This document shows positions 34,122 through 46,138 of a stretch of DNA of 64,000 nt, one piece after another. Both the position numbers and the translations under genes were made by a program. Position 1 is the stretch's first letter; each line of letters opens with the position of its first letter. The notes under the pieces were generated by a model. It was not told the DNA's origin and did no database searches. It saw only the letters and a list, made by a program, of their open reading frames with translations. The stretch comes from Ceratothoa steindachneri (Eukaryota; Arthropoda; Malacostraca; Isopoda; Cymothoidae). The stretch spans positions 158,812,848 to 158,876,847 of the forward strand of contig OZ018322.1 in assembly GCA_963969495.1 (NCBI GenBank), read 5' to 3'.

Positions 34122-35025
34122 CGAGGGGCGGTCAATAAGTTTTGCAAATCGGTTGGGCAAAACAGAGGAAGGGAGATGGCTGTTTGTGGGGGTGTTAGGG
34201 CAAATTATAACGAGTCAGGACCTGCAGCCGCACGCTCCTGCCTCGTCTATTTAAGATGCAGTAGCTGATCGCAGATCGTCAGTCATAAATTTTTCAACAA
34301 TTGAGAAGGTTGAGCACCGCGCAAGGATCAAATTTTTGACCAAGGAAGGCAAAAATTTAAAAGAGATCTATGAACGCATGGTTGCAGTGTACACTGACAC
34401 CGCCCCTTCTTATGCAACCATTTTTCGCTGAAATATGGAGTTCCGCCATGGTCGTGAGTCCCTTGAAGATGAACCCCTTCCAGGACGCCTGTCAGCCGTG
34501 ACCATCGAAGACATTGTGGTCCGTGTGGAGAGAATTCTCCTCGAAATTCGACGGGTAAAGGTCGCAGAAACCAAGCGAGAACTTGGAATTTCACATGGAG
34601 GTGTTATCAAAATCATCCACCAAAATTTGGCCATAACCAAGGTTTATGCCCGTTGGGTCCCTAGAAACCTCACGCCCCATGATGAACTTCAACGTCGTCA
34701 AATTTCACAAGGCCAGAGTGGCAAAAGCTGCCCTGCACGAGTGCGGATTCGAGGAGCTCAACCATCTCCGCTACAGTCCAGATCTGGCTCCTAGCGACTA
34801 CTTTCAATTCTACCTGCTCAAAAATGCACTGCGTGGGCGCAGGTTTGGAGACGATGAATATGTCCAGCTCGCCGTCAGGAGTGGATTGAATAGCAGTCGG
34901 GAGATTTCTGGTTGTCGGGAATTTGCATTGAAGTCGAGGGTAGTTATATTGAAAAATAATAAAACTCTTTTCCTCATATCTCGTTTCCTTATATCGAAAT
35001 TGCAAAACTTATTGACCGCTCTTCG
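34122..35025 (+). mobile_element. mariner element copy 2, internal deletion of catalytic core
   Basis: Same family as 1941-3211, bounded by TA at 34120-34121 and 35026-35027. Ends are CGAGGGGCGGTCAATAAGTT and (reverse complement) CGAAGAGCGGTCAATAAGTT, closer to each other than in copy 1. It is 904 bp against 1271. About 362 bp are missing between AACGTCGTCAAA and CACAAGGCCAGAG. Such deletion derivatives can be mobilised only by transposase from another copy. Confidence 0.93.
34302..34968 (+). pseudogene. mariner transposase pseudogene lacking two catalytic Asp (copy 2)
   Basis: Read from TTGAGAAGGTTGAGCACCGC (the ATG has become TTG). The helix-turn-helix part is clear: FLTKEGKNLKEIYERMVAVY-like, then ESLEDEPLPGRLSAVT and RRVKVAETKRELGISHGGV (34435-34630), then RWVPRNLTPHDE. 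The deletion joins FNVVKF to HKARVAKAALHECGFEEL, so GDETW and the LHDNAP block are gone. LRYSPDLAPSDYFQFYLLK (third Asp) remains. It cannot encode an active transposase. Confidence 0.9.
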
Positions 35026-35027
35026 TA

Positions 35028-35429
35028 TCAATTGTTGTTGTTTTTTTTGTATAGTTTAGTATAAATACATGTTACATTAGATCATTCGTTATTTTATCTA
35101 ACCTGTGTGAATACAAATGTGTTAATCTGCCGGTTTTCTAAACAAAAATAGATAAATTATCAGTTGACGAAACCGATGTTTAAAATAATTAAAAGCCATT
35201 TTCTATAATTTATAAACTTAAGTAATTGTGAAATAATTCTTACTACCCAGGAACATAAATTGTGTAACCATTATTAGCGATTTACTAAAGTGCCACCTTA
35301 CAGCGTTTGAAAACCTTTGATGCAATTTTAAATAGCCCTGTGTGTTGCTAGATTCATGAATTGAAAAACTATAAATACATATTTAGGGAAGACTTTAAAA
35401 TCATCTTTGACCACAATGAGACTTGTTGT
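35028..35429. other. non-coding interval
   Basis: AT-rich. I see nothing between the mariner and the LINE. Confidence 0.45.
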
Positions 35430-37735
35430 GCATTCATTGACATCATCGACCTCTTCTCTTTTACGCAACATGTGTCATCCCCACACACATACATGGTAAT
35501 ACCCTGGACTTATTCATATTGAACCTCCATATCTTTAATCTAACAGTAACTGGCCTTTCTAATACGATTTCCGACCATTTCTTGGTCAATTAAAGATTCT
35601 ATATTCCGTACCACCGACCTCTTTGCTCGTCCCGATATCATACTCCTTTCTGGCGACTATCGTCAATTAATACTATTTCTCTCTGTAACGAAGTTGTTTC
35701 TGCCATACCTCCTATTCATACTACTGTTTCACAGAAGCAAACCTTAAACTCTCTGCATCAGCCATTATCGCCTTTCTTGACGCCCACGACCCTCTTATTA
35801 CTCTGCTCTATACATCCATTACCGTGGCCCATGGTTTACCATGGAACTCCTTCGTTCAAGGAGATCCGTACCTGCTCATGAACGTACTCTTCGTAAAGCA
35901 CCTCCCCGTGGAAAAGACACGACCTTCCTTTCACTTGCCTATCACCTTGTTACTTCGACAAATTCTTCCAAATTATAATCAGCGCATGAGGCTTACTCAC
36001 GCAAAATTTTGTCTGGGAATATAAATGACCGTCGGACTATCGTCTTCTCTCTAGTCTTTTCCCTTCTGTCCCCATCAACTCCTCTAATCTTTATAAATTT
36101 TTCTTTGGCAAACGTAGAAACCTTCGAGCCGTATTGCCCCAGTCGTCTGAACAAGCTCATGCTGTTATCCCTGACCATAATCAATTGCAGCTTAACGTCC
36201 TCACTCGGGCGTCCTCTGAGGAAGTAACCACCTTGATCTCACTCTATAACAAGTCTGGATCCCCTAATGACGTCTTTCCAACCAAACTCTTCCACCAAAT
36301 TTCCCCTGCTCTCCTCCCAATGAATCTTCATTTCATTGAAACTTCATTTGCCACAGGGGTGGTTTTCTCTTCCTTCTAACATGCCTCAATTCGTCTTACC
36401 CTTAAAAGAAACACACCTTAAACTCTTTGAACTATCTAGCTATCTCTCTATCTCACAGCTTCCATTCCTCTTTAAGGTCCTCGAGGGTGGTTACTTCTCG
36501 CCTTAATGAACATATTTCTAAGTCTAATATCGATAAATGTCGGGGTGCAAAGCAAGGCACTCTGCTGAAAGCGGTCCTCTTAATATTTCAGACGGTTTAA
36601 ATACTCTTAGAGCAGCCTAAAGGGGTTGTACGTCCATTCTATTCCTCCTAGACCTCTCATATGCTTTCGACACCATCGATCACACTCTCGTCTTTGATCG
36701 TCTTCAAACTTTCCTTGGTGTCTCGGGAACTGCACTCGACTGGTCCTGCTCATACCTCTCCTCCCGCACTCAGTCAGTCGCACTCTATAACCACTCCTCC
36801 AAGCCCGCGCCCATTCATTTTAGGGTGCCTCAGGGCTCAGTCCTTTTCTCCTCCTCTTTCGCGTCTACTTACTTCCTTTTGGACCCCTCCTTTGTGTTTG
36901 GTCCTTTCCTTCCATGTATATGCTGATGACACTCAGATATACCTTTCTTCATACCCTGTATCCTTCTCTCAATCAATTACTAATATCCTTTCAGCCTACA
37001 CCTCCATAAGCAAATGGCTGTCTGCCAACTTCCTCAACAATAACCACGATCGACCTGAAGTTCTTCTTGTTGGTACCGCTTTGATGGTAGAGAAATATAA
37101 AGCTCTTTTCCCCTTCCCTAACCTTTGGGAAAACAATGTCGCCTTCTCTGATACAGTCAGTAATATTGGTGTTATTTAAGACGAGCAACTATCATTTTAA
37201 TCAAACATTCATCGGACCTGTAAGTCTTCCCTCGATTTCCTCCGAAACTTCTAACGTGTTCTATCCCATTTCGATCGACTAAGCCTTGATACTGTTATTC
37301 ATGCCTTTGTGACCTCAGATTAGACTACTGCAATTTTCTTCTAGTGAATCTCCCCCTTTCGTCACTTCAGCCCCTATAACTAGTTCCAAACTATGCTGAC
37401 CGGATCCTCCTTCGCGCCTCCGGTTCTCGCCTTTGATGCTACGGTTATAGCAGCTACTCTAGTTGCATATTCGCTTCCGTACCCACTATAAAATTCTTCT
37501 CATCCCCTACAAGTCCCTAAAATTCGAGGCTCTACCTTATATCTTGTCCGCCCTCTTTCGTGGTCAAACTCTTCGGGCACTCCGGTTCAACCTTCATCCC
37601 CTCCTGAACACACTTGGCTCTGTCCTCTGCTCGATTGGTGATCGTCGCTTCTAAGTTTGTGCTCCTAGACTCTGGAATGGTCTTCCTGCCGAAGTCCGAT
37701 CATTTCCCTCCCTTGCTACTTTTAACACTAGAACG
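35430..37735 (+). pseudogene. L2/CR1-type endonuclease and reverse transcriptase pseudogene
   Basis: LINE ORF2 proteins nick DNA and reverse-transcribe in place. In order: endonuclease end IDIIDLFSFTQHVSSPHTHT, then NTISDHFLVN (35430-35590). A linker follows (NDRRTIVFSLVFSLL near 36025). RT is LLDLSYAFDTIDHTLVFDRL (36640-36710), LGVSGTALDW, HFRVPQGSVL, FHVYADDTQIYLSS (36920-36950, the YADD active site), ISKWLSANFLNNN, EVLLVGT, NIGVI. The C-terminus runs through LDYCNFLL-like and LWNGLPAEVRSFPSLATF. Many frameshifts and stops. YADDTQIYLS and the TALDW block are typical of L2/CR1-group LINEs. Confidence 0.8.
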
Positions 37736-40548
37736 TCTTTAAAGTTGCACCACCTAGAACGACCGAGCGTTAATTTTGACCGCATTTTCTCTTCTTTTTT
37801 TCAATACGCTTATATTTATATCTGTTGACATATCAAAGTTATATATGCAATATGGGATAAGAAAATAATATATTTTAAATCATTGATATAATCATAAAGT
37901 AAGCAAAAATGTATTTAATAACAAAATTAAATGCAATTCATTTAATTTCAAGTAACAGTAGGTAAACAACTTTAAAATTGAAACATTCTTACACGCAAAA
38001 TAATTTTTCCATAGACATTTAATTGTTACAATTAGTGCAAATTACTATCTTCATCACTTTGCTTGTACATTTGCCACATACAGGTCTTTTACATTTGTAT
38101 CAAGTTTCAGATGTTTTATTTGTTATTGCAACTTCCTACTTGGGATTTTTTTCTCTTTCTCGAAGTCTCAAACGATTCATCTTCATCGCTACTATTATCT
38201 ACAGCATTGTTATTCTTAAAGTTTATCCACAGTTCTTCAGCTAATTGTAATAGGAATCTGAGGCGGAAAATTTTTTGTCAAGTAAGTTCTCTGTACAGAA
38301 CTACTACATTGATGCCAGCTACATCCAAAATGTTGTAAAAACTTGCACTGCCCATCTCGGCGAAGCACATTTGGTTCTGTACTTTCGATCCCTTTGATCT
38401 ACTATATCTACACCATATTTTGTAGAATTATATAACTTCACAGTTTCAGGAATTTTCTTTCTATCATCATCAATTGCAACAGTTTTATGAATGGTGCTCA
38501 GTAAGAGTACATTTTTGGTAGGTTTACCTTGATACTCTGTAAGTGTGCATTGATTGCTCTTTAGTATGGATGAATTTTACCGGTTTTCACGAGTTTTTCT
38601 AATGGGCTCTGAAATTTCTCTTCTAATACGATTTACTGTACCTATGATACTCGTACGTTTTGCCTATAGTTTTTCAGCTAGTTTACTGAAGGGAAAAAGT
38701 TATCACTCGTCACATTTCTACCTTTTCCCATGTATGGTTCTATTAAACGGAGAACTACGTATCCAGAGAGTGGTGGATTTGGAGGACGAGCTTGATCTTT
38801 TCCAATGTATGAGAATCCATTCACCAATTATTAGACTTTACATCGGCTGTTAACCAAAATTTGATACCAAACTTATCATGCTTGCTGGCAATATATTATG
38901 TGAATGGGCACCTAGTCTTACATGGAAACAACTGCTCACCCACTGCTATATTTTCGTTTGGTTTATAGTAAGCAATGCAGTTTCCAATGAATAGTTCCCA
39001 AATTTGAGATACCATAGCAAATTTATCTGTTTTCAATCAAGCAGATCGTGTTGATCGTATATCGAATCTGATGAATTTTCAGGATTTGTTTGAAACGCAT
39101 TCGCGTCATTGATTTGTGGAAGTATGGAACAGCCCATTGTTTTGACCAGAGATGTTACACTGATTTTCTTTTACCTAGAACTACTCGTGCAATCATGATG
39201 CCTATACTAGCATAAACATCTTCACATGATATAGTCCAAGAGTCACATTGTCATTGTCTGCGAGCTTCAGTTTCAGTATAGTTTTGTATGTGCTTGATAA
39301 TGAAATCCTCAATCATCAACCTAAAAGAACTCAGAACATTACGTTCAATAATTTTTCGTTTTGCGAGTGGTGTAGGTCCAGGTAATTCCCGAAGAATATT
39401 TTGAGCTCCAAATCTTCCTGTGTCATTTTTATTTGGTTCAATAATTTCCCACTGTGTACCATCCTTGCCGGTGAGAACTGCCTCACTTTCTCCTAGTCTT
39501 ACTGTTGCAGCACGTCAAATGCTTTTATTCGTTCTACGTCCTCTTTTCTTCTTTGAAAGTAACATGGGAATGATTATATCAGTCTAAAATTATAATTCAG
39601 AATATTTCTATATTATAGTAAAGGAAAAGCTGTAATAATAGCAGTAAATATATGAAAAATCAAATTTTCATAAAATAAAGTTTACTACTATCAATTATAA
39701 TAACTAGTGGATGATGCCTTACTGGCCCAATCTGCTAGCTTGGGGGTAATGCTCTATTACATAATATATACGTACCGTATAATATATTACATACACTATA
39801 TATATACCTATATAGTGTATATGCTTGACTGGATCATCTGGTATATATAGGTACCTAGAGAATAAAAAATACACGTATCTGTACGCATAAGTTTGTATAT
39901 TTGGCAAAAAGCGGACAGACAGACAAACAAATATCTGCTTCATTATGTATAGGTGTCAGCTGCTATTGAACAGAGTATATTTTACTCACCGAAAACATCA
40001 GTGCACAGGATTATTTGAAAATCTTCCGCCTCTTTCCAAACTTTCACTATTTGGTATTGCATCATCTTTAGACTCAGACGATGAACTTTGAATAATATAT
40101 GGAGTATACTCCTCCTCACTGGTGGAAAATAAATTATCAGCTTCAGAGTCAGATTGAGGAATTATTCTCAAAACTTTCAGAATTTCATCATCAGAAAAAG
40201 TTATTCTTTTGACATGTTTGCAGCACGACAGTAGAGCAAGCAATGACTGAGAAGCTGTCACGTAAGTCTTTATTTTAGCGTTGACGCGTTTCAACAGGAA
40301 TTAGCATGTTCATACAAGTCTCTGTACCGAAAAAAACATGCGGTCAACTTGACTGCTTGGTCGTTTCAAGTATAGCATGTCAAATAACAAAAGCTATTGA
40401 AGTAATTTTTTAAAAATTTCAGCTAAATACGCTTATCATATCTCAGGAAAAGTCAGTTATTCTCAATTTCGTTGAGGAAAAAATATATGAGATACGTGCA
40501 TTTAAAAATCAAAATGCGGTTAAATTACCTGCAAAAAACGTTGTAGTG
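37736..40548 (-). mobile_element. piggyBac element inserted in the LINE
   Basis: TTAA lies at both borders (37732-37735 and 40549-40552). The left terminus CACTAGAACGTCTTT and the reverse complement of the right terminus CACTACAACGTTTTT match at 13 of 15 positions. The element is 2813 bp. Its minus-strand transposase is recognisable (separate entry). The flanking LINE sequence is continuous across the TTAA, as expected because piggyBac inserts without other change. Confidence 0.92.
38040..40294 (-). pseudogene. piggyBac transposase pseudogene
   Basis: The N-terminal exon (40294-39998, 98 codons) is acidic and Ser-rich (SDSEADNLFSTSEEE, SSSSESKDD), as in many piggyBac transposases. A GTGAGT donor starts at 39989 and an ATTTTAG acceptor lies near 39585, so an intron of about 400 bp is possible. 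Then DTGRFGAQNILRELPGPTPL, and near 38990-38870 GEQLFPCKTRCPFTQYIASK followed by HDKFGIKFWLTADVKS, the family's signature segment. The C-terminus has the Cys-rich finger (CYKCKRPVCGKCTSKV, then CTNC) near 38130-38040. Stops and frameshifts disable it. Confidence 0.85.
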
Positions 40549-40690
40549 TTAAACGTGTCATGAAGATTTATCTCCTCAGAATTGCCTTCTCTTCCCTGTA
40601 AACTCTCTATTCACTCCCTACACAACCTGCACTCTTTAAGGGCTAAACAACTTAAATTCTTATGCTGGCACTTAAAGATCAGTGCTTAAA

Positions 40691-41377
40691 ATATCATTTC
40701 ACATTTTCCAGGCATTCCCTGAAAGTTAGTTTCTTCCTTAGCTTGTGATCTATAGAACCTTCGGCGCATTTTAAAAATAGGAAATTTTCTCCAGCCCCCT
40801 TCTGTGAAAGTAAATATTTTGAGTCGCCGTTTTATTTGTAGGACTGCCATAATTCTCAATTTGACTCCTTCAACAGATTATTAAAAGGTAAGGCAAATTA
40901 GAAACTATGAAGACCTACCTTATCTTAATAAAATTATCCATTAAATATTAATTGCAAATGTATTTTCTATTGTGCTTCTTCATTTATCAACCGGAAAAGA
41001 TGTGATATGAAAATATATATTTTCTTTAATTATGAGACTAACAATCAAAATTCAATTGAAAATCCAATGTTAATAACTAACACTAGTCACCAATGATTTT
41101 GCTACTAGGGTATTAGGTTGTGATTTATACTAAATCGAGTATGCTTATTCGGAATTTGTAGCCAGAATTGTTTTAGCACGTAAAGATACTGAGTTACACA
41201 CATACTCTTTAGTTACACATATGGACAGTGTTGCTTCGGCTACCGTAGTGATAGGATGTGTTGTGTTTGTTTGGTTTCTGCGTTAAGCTCCTGCTTTATC
41301 ACGGTGTCAAATATAACAATTATAGTAGTGGTATTGAAACTGTATTGACACACAGTGATTAATTGCATTTTTTTTTC
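40691..41377. other. non-coding interval
   Basis: AT-rich. The last bases form a polypyrimidine tract ending in CAG at 41377-41379, just upstream of family F copy 3. Confidence 0.45.
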
Positions 41378-41397
41378 AGATTTATCTCTCAATTAAA

Positions 41398-42166
41398 ATG
41401 AAAAAAGATAAGATTGTACAAAAGTATATAACAGTATATATACAAAGTTGTAAACATGAATAGGCGAGGAGGTATAAATAGCCTAGAAAACTTTTGTTAT
41501 ATCTGTGGAAGATATACTCCAATCAAACAGCGCAAAAATTTAGCTACACAGGGAAAACAGCATATAATTATTATTTTGTTTGTAAAGTTGGTAACTAAGT
41601 CAAGCCCTGGGCACCTCACAATTTTTTTACTGTGTGTTATACGGGGCTCACACAGTTGTTGAATGGCAAATGGAAGGATATCCCATTTACTGTACCAATG
41701 GTGTACCCTGACCAAAATAAATCATGTTTTTGATTGGTACATTTATGATAATTCTTGCAGGAATCTCAAATAAGCACAAGTCAAAAATTGTATATCTAAA
41801 TTGTAAGTCAGCTATAAAACCAGTCCGCTATAATATGGAGATACCAATCCCAGTTTCTCCAACTACTAGTGCATTAAAAGAAGACGATTCATCGCCTGAA
41901 GAGGAGGATAACAATTACGATGAAATGTATGAGGGTGATCCAAGGAAAAGAAGATCCAGTTGATAAATCAAAAAAGATTGAATGATTTGGTGAGGGATTT
42001 GTCATTGTCAAAGGAGAACACAGAATTGTTGGACTTTAGACTACAGCAATGGAAGCTTCTAGAGAAAGGTGCCAAAATATCTACTTTTTGGAAACGCCAT
42101 AAGGCCTTAGCTGCCTTCAAAGACGACGATGGGATTGGTGCTAATAGCTCTATAGATGCCATCTAA
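41398..42166 (+). pseudogene. family F copy 3: N-terminal fragment of an uncharacterised multicopy protein
   Basis: The frame with the family start is ATG 41456: MNRRGGINSLENFCYICGRY, holding the first CxxC pair. After frame changes: KPWAPHN, CYTGLTQLLNGKWKDIPF, TVPMVYPDQNKSCF, then SNKHKSKIVYLNCKSAIKPV and MEIPIPVSP (open frame 41724-41963), an acidic linker DDSSPEEEDNN, and INQKRLNDLVRDLSLSKENT, FRLQQWKLLEKGAKISTFWK, HKALAAFKDDDG. Copy 4 has CYICG, APNICCKTCVENLGDW and EFNDLTRDLNLSK in the same places. Sequence similarity stops near 42160, before the middle of the family. No named domain, though the N-terminal CxxC...CxxC spacing recalls ZAD-type zinc modules. Confidence 0.75.
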
Positions 42167-45100
42167 CAGGAGATGTTCAGCCCTTTGTATTATACCAACC
42201 ACACATGACTAAAGTTCCAAAATGAACTCAAAGTAAACTTATGACACTTGTTTCTTGCTAAAAATATCGGAAATGAAAGAAAAATGAGTGTTCTACATTT
42301 ATTCAATCGAAACAGCAGTGCATTCAAACATGTGAGACAAGAAAATCACCCTTCACTTCTTTATGACAACAGTATCGTTTTGATTCTTCTCGTACTTCTT
42401 CAAGAGCTTTCACTCTCCAACAATACCTTTTAGCTTTTAAACAATGTTCCTCTCCTCCATAGTTGGTATCTAAGCCTTCTTCCAGATCCCTAGCACTCAA
42501 CGCACTGTCTACGTCCCCAACGACCGCTTCGTAGTGGAACCTGATGTCCCCATCTTGAGCTTGTGGAAGTACCGCTGAAGTACCTGGAAAGATGAAAAAA
42601 AAGGGTTGCTACAAGGCCAGGGAAAACTAATTCATATTTAAATTCAACTTTTTTTTTATACAAATAACATATTTATTTTACAAATAAAGCACACATCATG
42701 TAACATTTTTGCACTATAGCGCATATTTATCGAAAGCCCACTAATGAGATATTGAGCCTCCTACTCTTTAGGCCATAATTCAGAAAAACAACAAGGTGGG
42801 AAAATTTCCATCAGCAGAGACACACGACAAAAATTATAATCAATTACTTATTATTTGACCAGCAACGCTGCCCAGTCAAGAAACAGGATGAGAAAGTTTC
42901 TGCAATGCACCACATTATTTTACTAGTATAATAATGCAGGAAATAAGCAAACTTAAATTATAGTGATGAAAAGAAGTAGATATAACTTCATAGAATCAGA
43001 ACAAGACCGACAAAGGCCTTCTCCCATTGTGTCCCAATAAATCTGAATTACCTAAATGAAGTCCGATTTCCTTCTAATTTCATCTTATATGTTCTCTCAC
43101 GTAGCAGCAACGAATAAGTAATGAGCATCAATGAAAAAATAAAAATTTGATTTTGGCTATAATTTTAGGACCACCCTAGCTCACCCAGCGGTGCCTGAAT
43201 GTGAACAAGATTTTGTGTTCTATTCTAAAGAATTGGATCCTGTAAAAGAGATTTTATCCACAGTGTAATCTACTTAATACTACTCTGGAAAATCCAGTTT
43301 TATTGTCGATGCTTCAAGCAAAGAATTTAACCAGAATTTTGGACATGATGGTCGAAAAATGTATGGTATTTCAACAGTATTTCGAGTGGCGTTTTCGCCC
43401 GGTGTCAATGAAAATGTTACCTCACTATCCATCTACATACAAGAAACATTAATAAGCTATTCTCTGATTATCTTTAATCGAACAATGTTAATACTTATCT
43501 GGCTGAAGAAATAAGAGGTTTACGCATGACCCTAAAATATTGAGAATAGGCCAAACAAATTAAGTTTTAATTTTTACTATTCATCAAAGAGAGTTTTACC
43601 AGTCCAATATATGTAACGCAATAGCTGTAATTAACATTAAGTTTGGGAACTATTGCTCTAGCAGTTACCCTCATTTCAAAATTAAAAATGAGGCCAAAAT
43701 ATTTTAGAGGTTGAAATAATCGTGAGGTAGATTCAGGATTGAACGAAAATAGAACATAGATGATCTATCACGTCGTGGTAAATACCCACCATTAACTACT
43801 TCCAGTATGATTTTCTATCTCATTCCGACGCAAATAATACATTAAGAGTAAGAAATGCTTCAGAAAAAATCCTTTTCTCGATCTCATGAAAAGGTTCGAG
43901 AAAAACGAGCACAACATATCAATGCGTTCGTAAATCATCAGGAAGGATTCATCCATCCTCCGTATTTGAGGAAATTTGCTTCGCCATACTTAACAGTCAT
44001 ACAGCATCTCAAATCATCACTTTCCCATAGGTTGAAGATATAGAAATTTGAAACGTATTTTAGCATCTTTGTACACCAATTCTTGCTGTGGGAGATAGTT
44101 TTGCCTAAATTTATATATTATTTGCCCGCGATACTCATGAAAAATAGGTCCATTATAACTTTGTTTATATATTTTCGAGTTTTATCTCGTAAATCTGAGG
44201 AATTACAACGAATTAATTAAATTTTAAGTAACTTTTAGAAAATTTCCATATTTGTAGGATAGGAGTATTCGTGACCACTGTTGGATTGCATTTTCTATTT
44301 GTATTATGAAAGATTTAATTAAAAATAAGGATACAAATAATTTTGGGAAGTGATTCAGCATAAGATGACGGCTTATTGTACCAAATTCGTTTTGAGGACA
44401 ATCAAGCGGATGGTCAACGGAGCTCAGAGTTTCCGCTATATTTGCTCTCTAGTCTGAATTGTGAGAAAAGACTTGAGTGCGAACAATATTAGAATTATGT
44501 ATGCTTTAATGCAAGATTAGGGTTTTTTCACACACAAGAATGTATAAACTGTATACTACTCGAATTTTTCAATGTGCTAAAAGTGCAGGTTTGGGGAAAA
44601 CGTTTTACTTCGTTTTCCTAGAAAGTTTACGAAGCATTTCTAAATAAATTTGCTCTTTTCTGGATGTGTTAAGATGATTAGATGTTTTGTTTTAGTGTGA
44701 TTGTGAATGTTTTGACGTGCGATGAAGATTCCAATGTCTAGTTTTAACAAATTTATTGGATTTATATAAATTGTTTACTTTGTTACATAGGATAAATCAC
44801 GTTGTTTTGTTTTGTTTGTTTTTTTTATATAAATAGTGTTGCCCTTTTTAAATTGGGGCTCCTTTAAATATGTTTTGGTGCAAGGGAAATTTGATATTTT
44901 TATTTAAGTTAAATGTTATTTGAGTTCATTTTATAAGATGTGTATGAGTTCTTTGAATATTTAACGAAAGCTAAGTCAGGGTGTTGAGATTTGTTAATGT
45001 TATTTGATGGCTGATTTATTACTCGTTACAAAAGTGAGGTCATAATTTGTTTTGTTTAATGGTTTAAGGTGTTTATTTCGTTCCATTGGCTAGACCATGT

Positions 45101-46138
45101 GTAGTAAATTTGTTGGTTTCATTGCCGAATATATGTAAGAGGATTATTATGCTGCAAAACTACCGTTAGATCTAGTGGAGGATGAATTTAGATGAGGTTT
45201 ATGATTTTTTTTATGATTCGTATAATTGTCCAAACTAACCTGCCCGCTAATCTATGCTCGGAAAAGATGTATATAATTAATACATTTTCTAGCTTTCAGA
45301 CATTCTGTTTCAACGTTTGAATAGAGCGAAGCAAAATAAATTTTTATCTTAAAAATAAAGGATTTCTACTCAAATTTTTATGTATGTTGCCTTTCGAGAT
45401 GACACTTCAACATTCACTCCACTTCGAAAACTATAGGTAATTTGAAAAGATTTTAATGTCGACTACAATTATAAATACACGGCACTGGTATATTTTTTCA
45501 TTATTTAATCCATAATGATTTTAAAATTTCTTTAATATAGTCAAAGATGCATATATGTAATTATAAGATGATGCGAGAGCCCAATCTCTATTTTAGGGCA
45601 ACGAAAACGAACAATACAATGTATAACGCAGAACAAAAATTCACCTATATTTTGGAAAAGTAAATCTTTGTTCGATGGAACGATATTATCAATTACAAAT
45701 ATAAATTGTCTCTTAGTTTTTTATTAACTATCAGCAGTGTTTTCTTGAAACTTTTACCTTTCCTAATCTCAGTAAAATGTTTCGTTAGGGTTCAAGTCTT
45801 GCTCTTATGATAACCATTTTGAAACATTAATTTTCTTAAATTTCAAACAATTTTGGGGGGTACAGAGGTAGTAAGTTTTAGTTCTTCGTCGTGTTAAAAG
45901 AAATCTGCCTACTTAACTTCATTTATATTGCTGATGTTAACATCTTTTTTATATAGCCAAATTCTATAACATGATGTAAATATGAATTAGTATTTCATCA
46001 GTTTTCGAGACAAACATATTTCATACATAGAAAGCCCACGAGTCCTATTTCATTTTTTGTCGTCTATAATAATATCTTTCAAAATTTTGCTTAACAGTGA
46101 ACGTCCCTCTTTGCTAACGTGAGCCTCGCGGCAAGTAT
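42167..46138. other. 4 kb with no recognisable gene
   Basis: AT-rich. ORFs such as 42248-42433 and 43855-44043 have no motifs I recognise. A T/G-rich stretch spans about 44650-45200 without repeat structure. Confidence 0.5.

Larger units (their letters stand above)
35430..40690 (+). mobile_element. L2-like LINE, 5'-truncated and split by a piggyBac
   Basis: LINE coding runs from about 35430 to 37735 and resumes at 40549 after the piggyBac insert. Removing the insert restores the usual end of the protein (LPAEVRSFPSLATF, then KRVMKIYLL). The 5' end begins inside the endonuclease. The 3' tail is assumed to end near 40690, but no poly(A)-like or satellite tail was defined. Confidence 0.75.

Noticed and set aside
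36009..36379. Separate small genes in the LINE region (ORFs 36009-36227, 36134-36379)
   Set aside because: They are frameshifted pieces of the L2-like LINE linker between endonuclease and RT.
42248..42433. ORF after family F copy 3 as the continuation of that protein
   Set aside because: It does not match the middle blocks seen in copy 4 (such as the YDVMEYRLF block), so copy 3 is truncated near 42160.
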